61,257 nt of DNA from Bacteroidales bacterium (GCA_004552195.1 SFPC01000009.1:1-61257); one strand, 5' to 3'; shown: positions 1-8,150, numbered from the stretch's first letter. Numbers and translations are program-made. The notes: generated by a model not told the origin, from the sequence alone.

Positions 1-173
1 AAACTGTAGTCTCTTAATTGGGATACATGTTCCACGGATTTCATCAGGTTGTATATATCTGTCAGCTTCTTTACGAATTTTTTGTCACGTGCTATTCTTT
101 TGTATTTACCTGTGTTCTTTCCATATATAATGAGTTCACGCAGGTCATCGTCTGATATTTCGACTTTAATCAT
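1..173 (-). CDS. RelE/ParE (HigB-like) toxin, truncated by window edge
   Basis: Reading leftwards from the ATG at 173, an open frame of 57 codons runs off the window without a stop. The N-terminus begins MIKVEISDDDLRELI and continues into a lysine/arginine-rich helix (GKNTGKYKRIARDKKF), then an MKSVEHVSQL segment. This resembles, from memory, the short RelE/ParE-type toxins of Bacteroidetes, which act as ribosome-dependent or gyrase-directed toxins and are normally paired with an HTH antitoxin. The partner, if any, would lie outside the window on the left. The C-terminal half that carries catalytic residues is not visible, so the family call is tentative. Confidence 0.45.
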   Translation of the reverse strand, partial: MIKVEISDDDLRELIIYGKNTGKYKRIARDKKFVKKLTDIYNLMKSVEHVSQLRDYS

Positions 174-407
174 GCTTTGGGCATTATGTTCGCTGCAAAG
201 TTGAGAAAATTCCCGGTGAATGGGAACTTTTCTGAGAGAATTTATTCAAAAAAGATTATCAATTCTGGTAAACGGCAAGGAAGCCGATGGTCATGAGGTA
301 TAGGTGGGGTAATCATACACAAAGCGGCAGGAGGCAGACATCCCGGAGTGGGGAGTGTCTGCCTCCTGCTTGAAAGTAGCCTCCTGCCGGTGGCAGGGAA
401 GGGCGGA

Positions 408-935
408 TTAGAAGCGGTAGTTGATACCGAAAGTGAGGTTGTTGCCGTTCAGGTTGAAGCCGAAACCGTTCTCGCCGAAGGCAGAGTAGTCGTCGTCAGC
501 ATCGCGGTAGCCGAGGAAGCCGCAGTGAGCCACGAAGTCAACATTCTTGGCCAGGTTCACGCGGATACCGGGCTTGATACCTACCTGCCAGCCGGTCATG
601 GAATCACTTGCGTTCTTCACCTTGTAAGTGTTGATGCCGAAAGTACCGTCGAGGAAGAGGCTTACAGCACCGAACTTGGCGTAGGTGTAACGGGCATAGG
701 GATTTACGGCGAAGGCGTTCGTTTCAAGGCCGTTACTGTAGTCGTGCAAGTAACCGAGAGCGATACCGAGGTCCCAACTTTCGTTGAGGTTGTAGCCAAT
801 TTCGGGCTGGATGGTGAAGGAGGTGTGGTTGTCGTCAGTGTTGCGCCAGAAACCGGCTTCACCACCTACGTAAACCTGTGCAGAAGCACTGATGCCCGTG
901 AGGGCTACCAAAAGGGAGAGTACAAACTTCTTCAT
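408..935 (-). CDS. Small outer-membrane beta-barrel protein
   Basis: A 175-residue protein with an N-terminal signal peptide (MKKFVLSLLVALTGISASAQ, cleavage after AQ). The rest is alternating aromatic and polar beta strands (VYVGGEAGFW, IQPEIGYNL, ARYTYAKFG, GFGFNLNGN), ending in a C-terminal phenylalanine (GINYRF). These are hallmarks of a small 8-stranded outer-membrane barrel of the OMP_b-brl/OmpW-like type. It stands alone between the truncated toxin and an acyltransferase, with its own -7 promoter box upstream. The specific role cannot be read from the sequence. Confidence 0.8.
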   Translation of the reverse strand: MKKFVLSLLVALTGISASAQVYVGGEAGFWRNTDDNHTSFTIQPEIGYNLNESWDLGIALGYLHDYSNGLETNAFAVNPYARYTYAKFGAVSLFLDGTFGINTYKVKNASDSMTGWQVGIKPGIRVNLAKNVDFVAHCGFLGYRDADDDYSAFGENGFGFNLNGNNLTFGINYRF

Positions 936-1003
936 TTTTAAATAAATACTTTAGTTAATAAATGTTTGTGGGCAGCGGGTGTGCCGCCTCTCGTTTGCGA
1001 GTG

Positions 1004-1011
1004 CAAAGGTA
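1004..1011 (-). promoter_or_regulatory. -7 box of OM barrel gene
   Basis: On the minus strand the bases read TACCTTTG, the Bacteroidetes sigma-ABfr -7 consensus (TAnnTTTG), 69 bases upstream of the ATG at 935. No good TTTG is seen at the -33 position. Confidence 0.6.
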
Positions 1012-1095
1012 TGGGCATATCTTGCACACAACCAAGCATTGGGTGCATATTATAGGATTTTTTTGGATTTTTAAGCGTAGATTGAGAAACGTGGC

Positions 1096-2142
1096 TTACA
1101 AAGAGAGTTTCTTAAGGAGTGTTTCCAGGTGAAAAATAGGTTTTAACTGCGTCAGCTTCTCGAAACACCATGTGCCGAAGTGTCCTATGCAGACGGAGAG
1201 GAGGAAAATGACTGCTATGAAGGCGGCGGCTCCCAATGGATAGAGCGGGGAGGGGAGGGCGGCGTCGATATCCCGCAGTGTGCCGAAGTAGAGCGGGCGC
1301 ATGAATATTTGCTGATGGGTGAGGTAGGCGCAGAGGCTGCCGGCGGCGAGCCAGTTGACCGTGCGGCTGTGGAAGCTGAGGCGGCTGAAGTAGAGCACCA
1401 GGCAGGCGGCACAGGCGATGCAGAGGGGATTGGTGTAGGAAGTGAGGATGGAGGGTAAATGCGGAAACCAGGGGTTGCGGAAGTAGATGTGCGCCCAGTA
1501 GACGAGGGTCATCACCACGACGAGTGCCGCATAAGTCCACAGGAAACGGCTGCGCGGCACTGCCTGCAGCCGGGGTGCCACGTGAAGGCGGAGGTGGCGG
1601 CCCAGCAGGTAAAGTCCCATGAGGCATACGGCGGTGAAGCCGCGCTCCAGGTCGCTCAAGGCATAGGAGAAGGGGATGACGAAGAGGTAGAAGCCCGTGA
1701 GGAAACGGCCCAGGCTGCGGCCGTCGGTCTTTTCGACAAAGGCGTTGAGGCTGGGGGTGAAGAGGTAGAGCACGAGGTAGGAACAAACGAACCAGTAGGT
1801 CCACGAGGCGCGCAGCATCTCAAAGGCCGTACCGGGGGCCTCGCCGCGACATATCCAGAGCAGGGCGGACATGAGGCCGGCGGTGAAGAAGGCCAGGAAG
1901 CAGAGGCGGAGGAAGTTGCGCCATTTGAAATGCACGCCGAACCAGCCCGTGATGAGCACGAACACGTCGACGCAGCAGATGCAGGCTTCTTCCGTGAATA
2001 TGATGCCCAACCACCCGAACGGTTCGGCACAGACCACCGAAGGCCGGGGGTAGCCCAGCGTTTCAAAGTTGGCGTGGAGCACCATGACCATGAGCATGGC
2101 CAGGATGCGGAGCAATTCCATGTTTGAGCAGCGTGGGGACAT
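1096..2142 (-). CDS. Acyltransferase family 3 membrane protein
   Basis: A 348-residue polytopic membrane protein. The N-terminus (RCSNMELLRILAM then VMVLHAN) is the signature of acyltransferase-3 proteins: a (S/N)xELLRxxAM start, then a helix carrying the essential His. About ten hydrophobic helices follow (for example LRLCFLAFFTAGLMSALLW and FIAVIFLLSVCIGHF). The family O-acetylates or succinylates surface sugars and lipids using acyl-CoA. Length is normal and the ATG at 2142 is the natural start. No glycan biosynthesis genes adjoin it, so the acceptor is unknown. An R1 palindrome and satellite-like repeats fill its upstream region. Confidence 0.85.
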   Translation of the reverse strand: MSPRCSNMELLRILAMLMVMVLHANFETLGYPRPSVVCAEPFGWLGIIFTEEACICCVDVFVLITGWFGVHFKWRNFLRLCFLAFFTAGLMSALLWICRGEAPGTAFEMLRASWTYWFVCSYLVLYLFTPSLNAFVEKTDGRSLGRFLTGFYLFVIPFSYALSDLERGFTAVCLMGLYLLGRHLRLHVAPRLQAVPRSRFLWTYAALVVVMTLVYWAHIYFRNPWFPHLPSILTSYTNPLCIACAACLVLYFSRLSFHSRTVNWLAAGSLCAYLTHQQIFMRPLYFGTLRDIDAALPSPLYPLGAAAFIAVIFLLSVCIGHFGTWCFEKLTQLKPIFHLETLLKKLSL

Positions 2143-2153
2143 AAGGGGGTGAG

Positions 2154-2407
2154 GTTAGATTATGGGGGATAAGGTTATGAGGTTATGGTCGCTTTGCTCC
2201 CAGGTTATGAGGTTATGGTCGCTTCGCTCCTAGGTTATGAGGTTATAAGTTTTGAGGTTATGAGGTTATAAGATTACTATTTGAGAGGATGGTATTCAGG
2301 CGTTACAGCAGTAACTTTATAACCTCATAACCTAATCCCTCATAACCTATGAAGATAACCTCATAACCTAATCCCTCATAACCTATGAAGATAACCTCAT
2401 AACCTAA
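2154..2407. repeat. R1 palindromic element, copy 1, with flanking satellite repeats
   Basis: The core is 2255-2333: a left arm (2255-2278), a 31-base loop (2279-2309) and a right arm (2310-2333) that is the reverse complement of the left with two adjacent mismatches. Arms are of the AGGTTATGAGGTTATA type. Outside the core the same 9-15 base words are amplified: two roughly 30-base direct repeats on the left (AGGTTATGAGGTTATGGTCG) and two roughly 36-base repeats on the right. The right edge is 20 bases after the alkaline phosphatase stop codon. Confidence 0.9.
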
Positions 2408-2426
2408 TGACTTATAAACTAAAAAA

Positions 2427-3839
2427 TCATTTCCATCCGGCAGCTTTGGCTATGCGGAGGGGAATGTCCGTGTTGTCCATCTGTCCGTGGAACTGTTCAG
2501 CACCTTGGCCGATGGCAAAGACAGGCACGAAACCGTTGGAGTGGCCGCCGCTTTGCCAGCCGATGAGGGCGCACTCCGCCATGATTTGCCGCGCCGTGTC
2601 GGCCAGCGCGTCCACCTTGGCGTAGAGCGTCTGTTTTCCCTCAGCCTGTCCGCTAAGCATCCCTTCAAAAGCCTTTTGCAGCCGTTGCTGCTGGTGGTCG
2701 GACAGCTTCACGCCTTCGCCGAAGCCCCAATAGCGTTGCAAATCCTGCTGCATCACCTTCCAGGTGAGCTTCTCGCCCAGTTTCTCGTGCAGCTGTTTCA
2801 CGTGTGCGCCGTAGGCTTCCACACTCATGCGTTGGTGGCGCAGCAAGTCCGTGTGCAGCTCGTACGGGCCACGTCCCAGCACGATGCCGCCCGTTTCGTG
2901 GTCGGCGGTCACGACGATGAGCGTTTCGTCAGGGTGCTGTTCATAAAATTCGTAAGCCACGCGGATGGCATTGTCCATGTCGATCACCTCGTGGAACACC
3001 GTGGCGGCGTCGTTGCTGTGGCACGCCCAGTCAATTTTCCCGCCTTCCACCATGAGGAAGAAGCCGTCCTTCTGTTGGCCTGACAGGAAGTGGATGCCGG
3101 CACGCGTAATCTGTTGCAGCGTGAGGTCTTCCCTGCTGCGGTCAATGGCGTAAGGCAGCGAGTTGCGTTGCACGTTGCTGGCCTTTTCCGTTTGCAGCAG
3201 CACCACCTTGTCCGCCTTTTTGCAGCGGCGTTGGTAATCATTGTAGCCCCGGCAGAGCGTGTAGCCCGCGTTGGCACACTGTTCGTAGAGCGAGGGTGCG
3301 GCCTTGTCCTTTCCTTCGGACGGTTGCAGGAAGTCAGAGCCGGCATAGAAGTCGAAGTCCGCCTTCAGCAAGTCCTGTCCGATGGCATAGTAAGAGCCGC
3401 GTCCGCCCTGGTGCGCATAAAAAGCCGCCGGCGTGGCGTGATCCACGCTCACGCTGGTGGTCACGCCGACAGCCGCCCCGGCCTGTTTGGCCCATGCCGC
3501 CACACTCGTGACGGGCGTGGTCAGGTCAGCCAACATGCCGAGCGCACCGTTCTTTGTTTTGTGCCCTGTGGCCAGCGCGGTTCCCGAAGCCGCCGAGTCT
3601 GTCACGCCGTTCGTACCCGAGTAAGTGGTGACGAAGGCCGAGTAGGGAAACTGCGTGAAGCAGAGCGGCACGATGCCTATGCGGCCTTCGAGCGCGGCCA
3701 GGTAAGTTTCCGTGCCGTTCACCTGGTTCACGCCCATGCCGTCGCCGATGAAATAGAACACATACTTTGCACGCCCTTCCGCCCAGGCACCCAGGGCGAC
3801 GAAGAGCAGCAGCAGGGAGATGACAGATTTTTTCAACAT
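2427..3839 (-). CDS. Alkaline phosphatase, PhoA superfamily
   Basis: A 470-residue secreted phosphomonoesterase. After a signal peptide (MLKKSVISLLLLFVALGAWA) come the metal ligand Asp in FIGDGMG (about residue 33) and the nucleophile Ser82 in DSAASGTALATGHK. VTADHETGG and the C-terminal GGHSNGF supply further zinc ligands. The full metal set of an active enzyme is visible and the length matches short bacterial PhoA-type enzymes. A GTG 21 bases upstream is in frame, but the ATG at 3839 directly begins the signal peptide and is preferred. It follows pyrE by 32 bases on the same strand, so the two may be co-transcribed; a link with phosphate release from nucleotides is inference only. Confidence 0.93.
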   Translation of the reverse strand: MLKKSVISLLLLFVALGAWAEGRAKYVFYFIGDGMGVNQVNGTETYLAALEGRIGIVPLCFTQFPYSAFVTTYSGTNGVTDSAASGTALATGHKTKNGALGMLADLTTPVTSVAAWAKQAGAAVGVTTSVSVDHATPAAFYAHQGGRGSYYAIGQDLLKADFDFYAGSDFLQPSEGKDKAAPSLYEQCANAGYTLCRGYNDYQRRCKKADKVVLLQTEKASNVQRNSLPYAIDRSREDLTLQQITRAGIHFLSGQQKDGFFLMVEGGKIDWACHSNDAATVFHEVIDMDNAIRVAYEFYEQHPDETLIVVTADHETGGIVLGRGPYELHTDLLRHQRMSVEAYGAHVKQLHEKLGEKLTWKVMQQDLQRYWGFGEGVKLSDHQQQRLQKAFEGMLSGQAEGKQTLYAKVDALADTARQIMAECALIGWQSGGHSNGFVPVFAIGQGAEQFHGQMDNTDIPLRIAKAAGWK

Positions 3840-3871
3840 GACTTTAGGTTTGAAATGCACAATCCGTCAGC

Positions 3872-4504
3872 TTATTTCCCCCATTCGCTCGGGTTCTTGC
3901 GCCATTCGTGGAGCAGCGCCACGTGTTCCTGCTTGATGTAGCCCGTGGCGAGTGCCGTTTCCACCACTGCCTCGTAGTCCGTGAGCGTGGTCAGTTCCAC
4001 CTGAGCCGTTTGGAAAGCCTCTTCGGCCACGGGGAAGCCGTACGTGTAGCTGGCCACCATGCCGATGACCTCGCAGCCGTGTTGGCGCAGGGCTTCCACG
4101 GCCTTCAGGCTGCTGCCACCCGTCGAGATTAGGTCCTCAATCACCACGACCTTCATGCCCGGCTTCAGGTCGCCCTCGATGAGGTTCGCCATGCCGTGAT
4201 CCTTGGCTTTGGAGCGAACGTAGGCAAAGGGCAGTCCCAGGGCATCGGCCACGAGGGCACCCTGAGCGATGGCACCCGTGGCCACACCGGCCACCGCCTC
4301 GGCTTCAGGATATTTTTCGGCCACGATGCGGCTCAGTTCCAGTTTCACGAAGCTGCGCAGGGCGGGGAACGCCAATGTTTTGCGGTTGTCGCAGTAGAAA
4401 GGCGACTTCCAGCCGCTGGCCCAGGTGAAGGGCTGTTCCGGTTGCAGTTTGATGGCCTCCACTTGCAGGAGTTTCTCAGCGAATATTTTCTTTAAGTTGC
4501 TCAT
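3872..4504 (-). CDS. pyrE: Orotate phosphoribosyltransferase
   Basis: A 210-residue cytosolic enzyme that makes OMP from orotate and PRPP in de novo pyrimidine synthesis. The PRPP-binding loop VVVIEDLISTGGSS is clear in the second half. The N-terminal half shows the orotate-site pattern (PFYCDNRKTLAFP) and the catalytic loop KAKDHG. Length fits the family (about 210). A GTG at 4531 would add nine residues, but the ATG at 4504 (MSNLKKIF) matches homologues. No other pyr genes are nearby. Confidence 0.95.
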   Translation of the reverse strand: MSNLKKIFAEKLLQVEAIKLQPEQPFTWASGWKSPFYCDNRKTLAFPALRSFVKLELSRIVAEKYPEAEAVAGVATGAIAQGALVADALGLPFAYVRSKAKDHGMANLIEGDLKPGMKVVVIEDLISTGGSSLKAVEALRQHGCEVIGMVASYTYGFPVAEEAFQTAQVELTTLTDYEAVVETALATGYIKQEHVALLHEWRKNPSEWGK

Positions 4505-4643
4505 GATAATAAAAGGGTTAAAGTTGTACACGGCAAAAGTACTCGTTTCTTTTTATCCCGGCAAAGTTGCCGGCTCGTTTATCGTCCGGAAAAACACGTT
4601 CTGGCCGTTCTGTTGCCGGTAGCCGGAAAGCGCCCCAACAAGT

Positions 4644-4802
4644 CCAGGACTATTTTTTCGCAAAATTCATCTCTGGCTGTCGGTACCCCTCGGTATCTTC
4701 ATCACCCTGATATGCTTTTCCGGTGCCACCCTGCCCCTCACGGGCTACTACCTCTGGCTGCGGTGGTTGAGAAACCGCCGGACAAGGCAGACAAGGGAAT
4801 AA
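4644..4802 (+). pseudogene. Remnant of a PepSY-associated membrane protein (internal deletion)
   Basis: The plus strand reads PGLFFRKIHLWLSVPLGIFI, then TLICFSGATL, and passes directly to PLTGYYLWLRWLRNRR and a stop at 4800-4802. The first part is the N-terminal transmembrane segment typical of PepSY-associated TM proteins (FRKxHLWLSxPxG...ICxSGA). The second is their C-terminal helix end (TGxYLWxRWxRNR). About 300 or more central residues are therefore missing, and no start codon precedes the frame (in-frame TAG just upstream). It is a deletion scar rather than a gene. The intact family works in iron-siderophore reduction at the inner membrane. Confidence 0.7.
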
Positions 4803-4873
4803 AACATAAGAGAGAGTGGGGCATACAACCCGCTCTCTCTTGTATTTGTACTTACTGTGTTTTCTTGCAAAGG

Positions 4874-5089
4874 TCATTTCTCCCGCAGAGCCTCCAGCTG
4901 TTCCAGCAACCGCTGCTGCTCGGGCGGGCAGATGCCCTTCTTGAGGCGTTTCTGGTTATACTTCCACCAGTTCAGCAGGCCACGGTTTTCCTGTTTCCGT
5001 TTGTCGGGCAGGTGATGGTGTTCCAGCAGATAGTGTTTCAGCTGCACGTATTTGTTGGTCCATACCAGTTCTCTTCGTGGTTCAGTCAT
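4874..5089 (-). CDS. Small helicase-associated (HA) domain-like protein
   Basis: A 71-residue basic protein (MTEPRRELVWTNKYVQL...). The central LLNWWKYNQKRLKKG pattern is typical of the helicase-associated domain (roughly LGxWxxxQRxxxKxGxLxxER), a nucleic-acid-binding helical module usually found in tandem at the C-terminus of large helicases. Here it stands alone. Its ATG overlaps the last codons of the carbon-starvation transporter by 8 bases, which implies translational coupling. Function unknown. The coupling and plausible codon use argue for a real gene. Confidence 0.65.
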   Translation of the reverse strand: MTEPRRELVWTNKYVQLKHYLLEHHHLPDKRKQENRGLLNWWKYNQKRLKKGICPPEQQRLLEQLEALREK

Positions 5090-6560
5090 GGTGCAGGGTG
5101 GGGGATGCGTGATACTTTTTCTTCCACCTCAGGAACCAACCCAGCGCCAGCAAGGTGCAGGCAAGGCCGAGCGAGTTGCCTACGGCGGCGGGCAGACCCA
5201 GGGCCGTGGGCGATACAAACAGGTAGGTGGAGCAAACGGCTGTCATGAAGAGGGCCGGGACGAGAGCCACCAGGTAGAGCCGGCCGCTTTGCACCAAGTA
5301 GACCGTGATGGCCCAAAGGGTGACCACTGTCAGCGATTGGTTGGCCCAGCCGAAGTACTGCCACACCACGTTGAACCCGTCGTTGTTGTCCATCTGCCAA
5401 ACCAGCATCCCGATGGCGCAGGCAAAGAGCGGCAGGCTCACCGTCAGGCGTTTCGTGATGGGCTGTTGGTCCATGTGGAGGAAGTCCGCCACGATGAGGC
5501 GTGCGCTGCGGAAGGCCGTGTCGCCGCTCGTGATGGGGCAGGCCACCACGCCGAGCATGGCCAGTATGCCGCCCACGATGCCGAGCCAGTGGTTGCAAAT
5601 CAGCGTGACGACAGCCGGTGCAGCCGTGTGGAAACCGTTGTTGCCTGCTCCGGCAATCAGTTCGTAGCCGGGAGCAGGTTCGCCGTAGAAGAAATACATG
5701 GCCACCGTGGCCCACACCATGGCCACCATGCCTTCGGTAATCATGGCACCGTAGAAGATGGGCCGTCCCAGCCGTTCGTTTTCGATGCACCGTGCCATGA
5801 GTGGGCTTTGGGTGGAATGGAAACCGCTGATGGCACCGCAGGCGATGGTGATGAAGAGGCAGGGGAACAGCGAGTCGGTGAACGAGGCATCCGTGGCAGC
5901 ACCTTTATTGCCCAGTCCGTCCCAGAGTTCGGGGAGTTGGGGCATCTCGACGAAGAGGCAGACCATCAGCGCCACCGCCATGAAGAGCAGGGAGAAGGCA
6001 AAGAGGGGGTAAATCTTGCCGATGATCTTGTCGATGGGCAACATGGTGGCCAGCACGTAGTAGGCAAAGATGACCAGCGTCCACAGGAGGGTGGAGCCAC
6101 AGAGGTGGCCCAGGATGAGTGCGGGGCTGTAAACGAACACGGCCCCCACCATGATGAGCAACAGCACGGAGAAAACCATCACGGCTGTCCGTGCTTTGTG
6201 GCCCAGGAAGCGGCCCACGATTTCGGGCAGCCCGGCTCCGCCCAGTCGCACGGAGAGCATCCCGACCATGTAGTCGTGTACGGCTCCGGCGAAGATGCAG
6301 CCCAGCACTATCCACAGATAGGCCGCAGGGCCGAATTTCGCTCCCATGATGGCGCCGAATATGGGTCCCGTTCCGGCAATGTTGAGGAACTGCACCATAT
6401 ATACTTTCCAAGCGGGCATGGGGATATAGTCCACCCCGTCGGGATGTGCCAGTGCCGGCGTCGGGCGTTGGGCATCGGGCTGCATGATGCGTTCCACCAG
6501 ACGGCCATAAAAAATGTAGCCCACAATGAGGGCTATGAGTGAGAGGGTGAAAGATAACAT
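5082..6560 (-). CDS. cstA: Carbon starvation protein CstA-family transporter
   Basis: A 492-residue membrane protein with about 12-13 hydrophobic helices. Characteristic CstA sequences are present: the N-terminal GYIFYGRLVER, IAGTGPIFGAIMGAKFGP in the first third, and GVVACPITSGDTAFRSARL in the second half. CstA proteins import peptides or pyruvate during nutrient limitation. The frame extends 29 codons further upstream through the AT-rich hairpin, but MLSFTLSL at 6560 is the plausible start. It is coupled to the downstream 71-residue HA-like protein and is separated from ferritin by a strong palindrome. Confidence 0.9.
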   Translation of the reverse strand: MLSFTLSLIALIVGYIFYGRLVERIMQPDAQRPTPALAHPDGVDYIPMPAWKVYMVQFLNIAGTGPIFGAIMGAKFGPAAYLWIVLGCIFAGAVHDYMVGMLSVRLGGAGLPEIVGRFLGHKARTAVMVFSVLLLIMVGAVFVYSPALILGHLCGSTLLWTLVIFAYYVLATMLPIDKIIGKIYPLFAFSLLFMAVALMVCLFVEMPQLPELWDGLGNKGAATDASFTDSLFPCLFITIACGAISGFHSTQSPLMARCIENERLGRPIFYGAMITEGMVAMVWATVAMYFFYGEPAPGYELIAGAGNNGFHTAAPAVVTLICNHWLGIVGGILAMLGVVACPITSGDTAFRSARLIVADFLHMDQQPITKRLTVSLPLFACAIGMLVWQMDNNDGFNVVWQYFGWANQSLTVVTLWAITVYLVQSGRLYLVALVPALFMTAVCSTYLFVSPTALGLPAAVGNSLGLACTLLALGWFLRWKKKYHASPTLHHD

Positions 6561-6584
6561 GGGGAGATGATATAATGAGATAAT

Positions 6585-6659
6585 GTATAATTTATAATGT
6601 ATAATGAAGCCTACGACCATGACATCGGCGTAGCCTTCATTATACATTATAAATTATAC
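6585..6659. repeat. 31-base AT-rich palindrome between ferritin and cstA
   Basis: Arms 6585-6615 and 6629-6659 are reverse complements with one mismatch, around a 13-base loop. The arms are built of ATAATTTATAATGTATAATG-type words ending in GAAGCCTACG. It begins 14 bases after the ferritin stop codon, the same position relative to a stop as the R1 elements. It could fold in the transcript as a 3' stabiliser or terminator. No long T-run follows. Confidence 0.85.
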
Positions 6660-6672
6660 ATTATAAATTTTC

Positions 6673-7194
6673 TTACGCTTTGGCAAGCGGAGATGCTTGG
6701 GTGTAAGTGCGTGCGGCGAGTTCCTTGTCGAGCACGTAGAGACCGTAGCCGCCGGCATCGCCGAGCATACGGAGGTTGTCGATGATGTTTTGGGCATTTT
6801 CTTCCTCTTCTACCTGTTCGTCGATAAACCATTTGAGCATGCTTTGGGTGGCATAATCGTTTTCGGCGGTGGTGAGTGCGAAGAGGTTGTTGATGAGTGC
6901 GGTTACCTTCTGTTCGTGTGCCAGTGTGCTTTCAAATACGTCGAGTGCCGACTTCCATTCCGTGGGAACGGCATCGATGGGGCGCAGGTTGACACGTCCG
7001 CCGCGCTGCAGCACGTAGTTGAAGAAGATGCGTGCATGGTCTTGTTCTTCGCGGAACTGCACTTCGTACCAATTGGCCATGCCGGGTTTGCCTTCGGCGG
7101 CGCACCAGGCAGACATAGAGAGATAAAGGTAGGCCGACCACATTTCGGCATTGATTTGGGCGTTGAGCGCCTCTTCTACTTTTTTGTTAAGCAT
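6673..7194 (-). CDS. ftnA: Ferritin (non-heme iron storage)
   Basis: A 173-residue four-helix bundle protein that oxidises Fe(II) and stores it as a mineral core in a 24-mer. Ferroxidase residues are visible: Glu17 (NAEMWSAYLYL), Glu50 and His53 (REEQDHA), Glu near 94 (AHEQKV) and Gln in FIDEQVEEEENA. Length equals the bacterial FtnA norm. Its upstream region is an R2 repeat carrying TATCTTTG in the correct direction, so transcription very likely begins inside that repeat. Confidence 0.96.
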   Translation of the reverse strand: MLNKKVEEALNAQINAEMWSAYLYLSMSAWCAAEGKPGMANWYEVQFREEQDHARIFFNYVLQRGGRVNLRPIDAVPTEWKSALDVFESTLAHEQKVTALINNLFALTTAENDYATQSMLKWFIDEQVEEEENAQNIIDNLRMLGDAGGYGLYVLDKELAARTYTQASPLAKA

Positions 7195-7211
7195 GAGATG
7201 TATGTTTTTTT

Positions 7212-7520
7212 ATGTTTGGCGTGGCAAAGATAGTGCAAGGCGAGAGCAAAGAAAAACAAAAGCCGCAGGATTTTGATTTTTCTTTGCCGAGCCGCCGCCT
7301 ATCTTCGCGCAGCAGAGTAGTGCAAGGCGAGAGCAAAGAAAAACAAAAGCCGTGCAAGGTGAGAGAAAAGGCAATAAAAAACATAAGTTTTTTTTAATGC
7401 CTTTTCCGAACCGCAGCCGGCTTTATGTAAAAGCCGAAGGATTTTGATTTTTCTTTGCCGAGCCGCCGCCTATCTTCGCGAAGCAGAGTAGTGCAAGGCG
7501 AGAGCAGAGAAAAGAAAAGC
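7212..7520 (-). repeat. R2 promoter-bearing repeat, degenerate tandem copies
   Basis: Copies of a 60-75 base unit occur around 7222-7275, 7276-7360 and 7455-7520. The shared words, read on the plus strand, are AGTGCAAGGCGAGAGCAAAG, AAAAACAAAAGCC and GAGCCGCCGCCTATCTTCGC. Read on the minus strand, the copy nearest ferritin ends in CTTGCACTATCTTTGCC, giving the -7 box TATCTTTG at 7224-7231, about 30 bases before the ferritin ATG. The distal copies read TACT or carry changes at the box. Confidence 0.8.
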
Positions 7521-7539
7521 CATTTACTACCCCGACTGT

Positions 7540-8150
7540 TCACCCTCCTTTATACGTTTTTTTATCCGCAAAAAAGCATTCACTCCTTCACACAAAGGCG
7601 TTTTCCGGCTGATTTTCAGTTGTTTTGGTGTGAAGGCTTTGTTGTTCAAGCATTCACAGCACAGCGGAACGTTCATACCGCTTACCTCCTGATTGTGAGG
7701 CGGTTTTCCGGTGTGAAGGCTTGCTCTTCCAACCCTTCACAAGCGTTCACAGCCCGTGTGAATGCTTCGGAAGTCAGTGTGAATGCTTCGGGAACCGTGT
7801 GAATACTTTGAAAACCCAACCCTTCACACTCGAAACCTATGGAAATCAGTGGAAAACGCACGTCGTGTGAAGGAGTGAATGCTTTTTTCGGGAAATAAAA
7901 TGCGTATATACGCGCGCGCAAAAAGCGTATTCCCAAAACAAAATACGGCTTTTTCAGCGTGATTAAACCGCCTCGTAGACCCAAGCCGGCCGCTGCGTGA
8001 AGTGCTCTTCACAAGTCGCCGACTATTTTGCCGGACTCGACGAGTAGGAAAAACAACTCCAGGACTATTTGGCAAGGCATATCGTAAACTCAAAACCTTA
8101 TGCCTCATCACCCGTTCACATCCGAAACTTCAGTTACATTCATCCCTTCA
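7540..8150. repeat. TGTGAAGG/TGTGAATGC word array in long spacer
   Basis: This non-coding stretch between ferritin and the carbohydrate-binding protein has about a dozen copies of TGTGAAGG or TGTGAATGC in both orientations. They are near 7566, 7578, 7620, 7650, 7711, 7734, 7746, 7760, 7776, 7796, 7823, 7864, 8009, 8107 and 8140. Three direct copies at 7759-7805 are about 19-21 bases apart. An alternating tract GTATATACGCGCGCGC is at 7903-7918 and an R3-like piece near 8029-8078. No convincing gene is present; the open frames have repeat-like, biased composition. Confidence 0.6.

Noticed and set aside
348..941. 197-codon plus-strand open frame opposite the OM barrel gene
   Set aside because: It is the shadow of the barrel gene on the other strand; the minus-strand frame has a signal peptide and barrel pattern.
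4650..4877. 75-codon minus-strand open frame
   Set aside because: It is antisense to the PepSY remnant, is proline-rich without family features, and lacks a promoter.
7682..7984. 100-codon minus-strand open frame in the long spacer
   Set aside because: It consists of translated TGTGAAGG-type repeats without a recognisable domain.
7540..8150. Replication origin
   Set aside because: No TTATCCACA DnaA boxes, and no dnaA, dnaN or gidA-type gene next to it.
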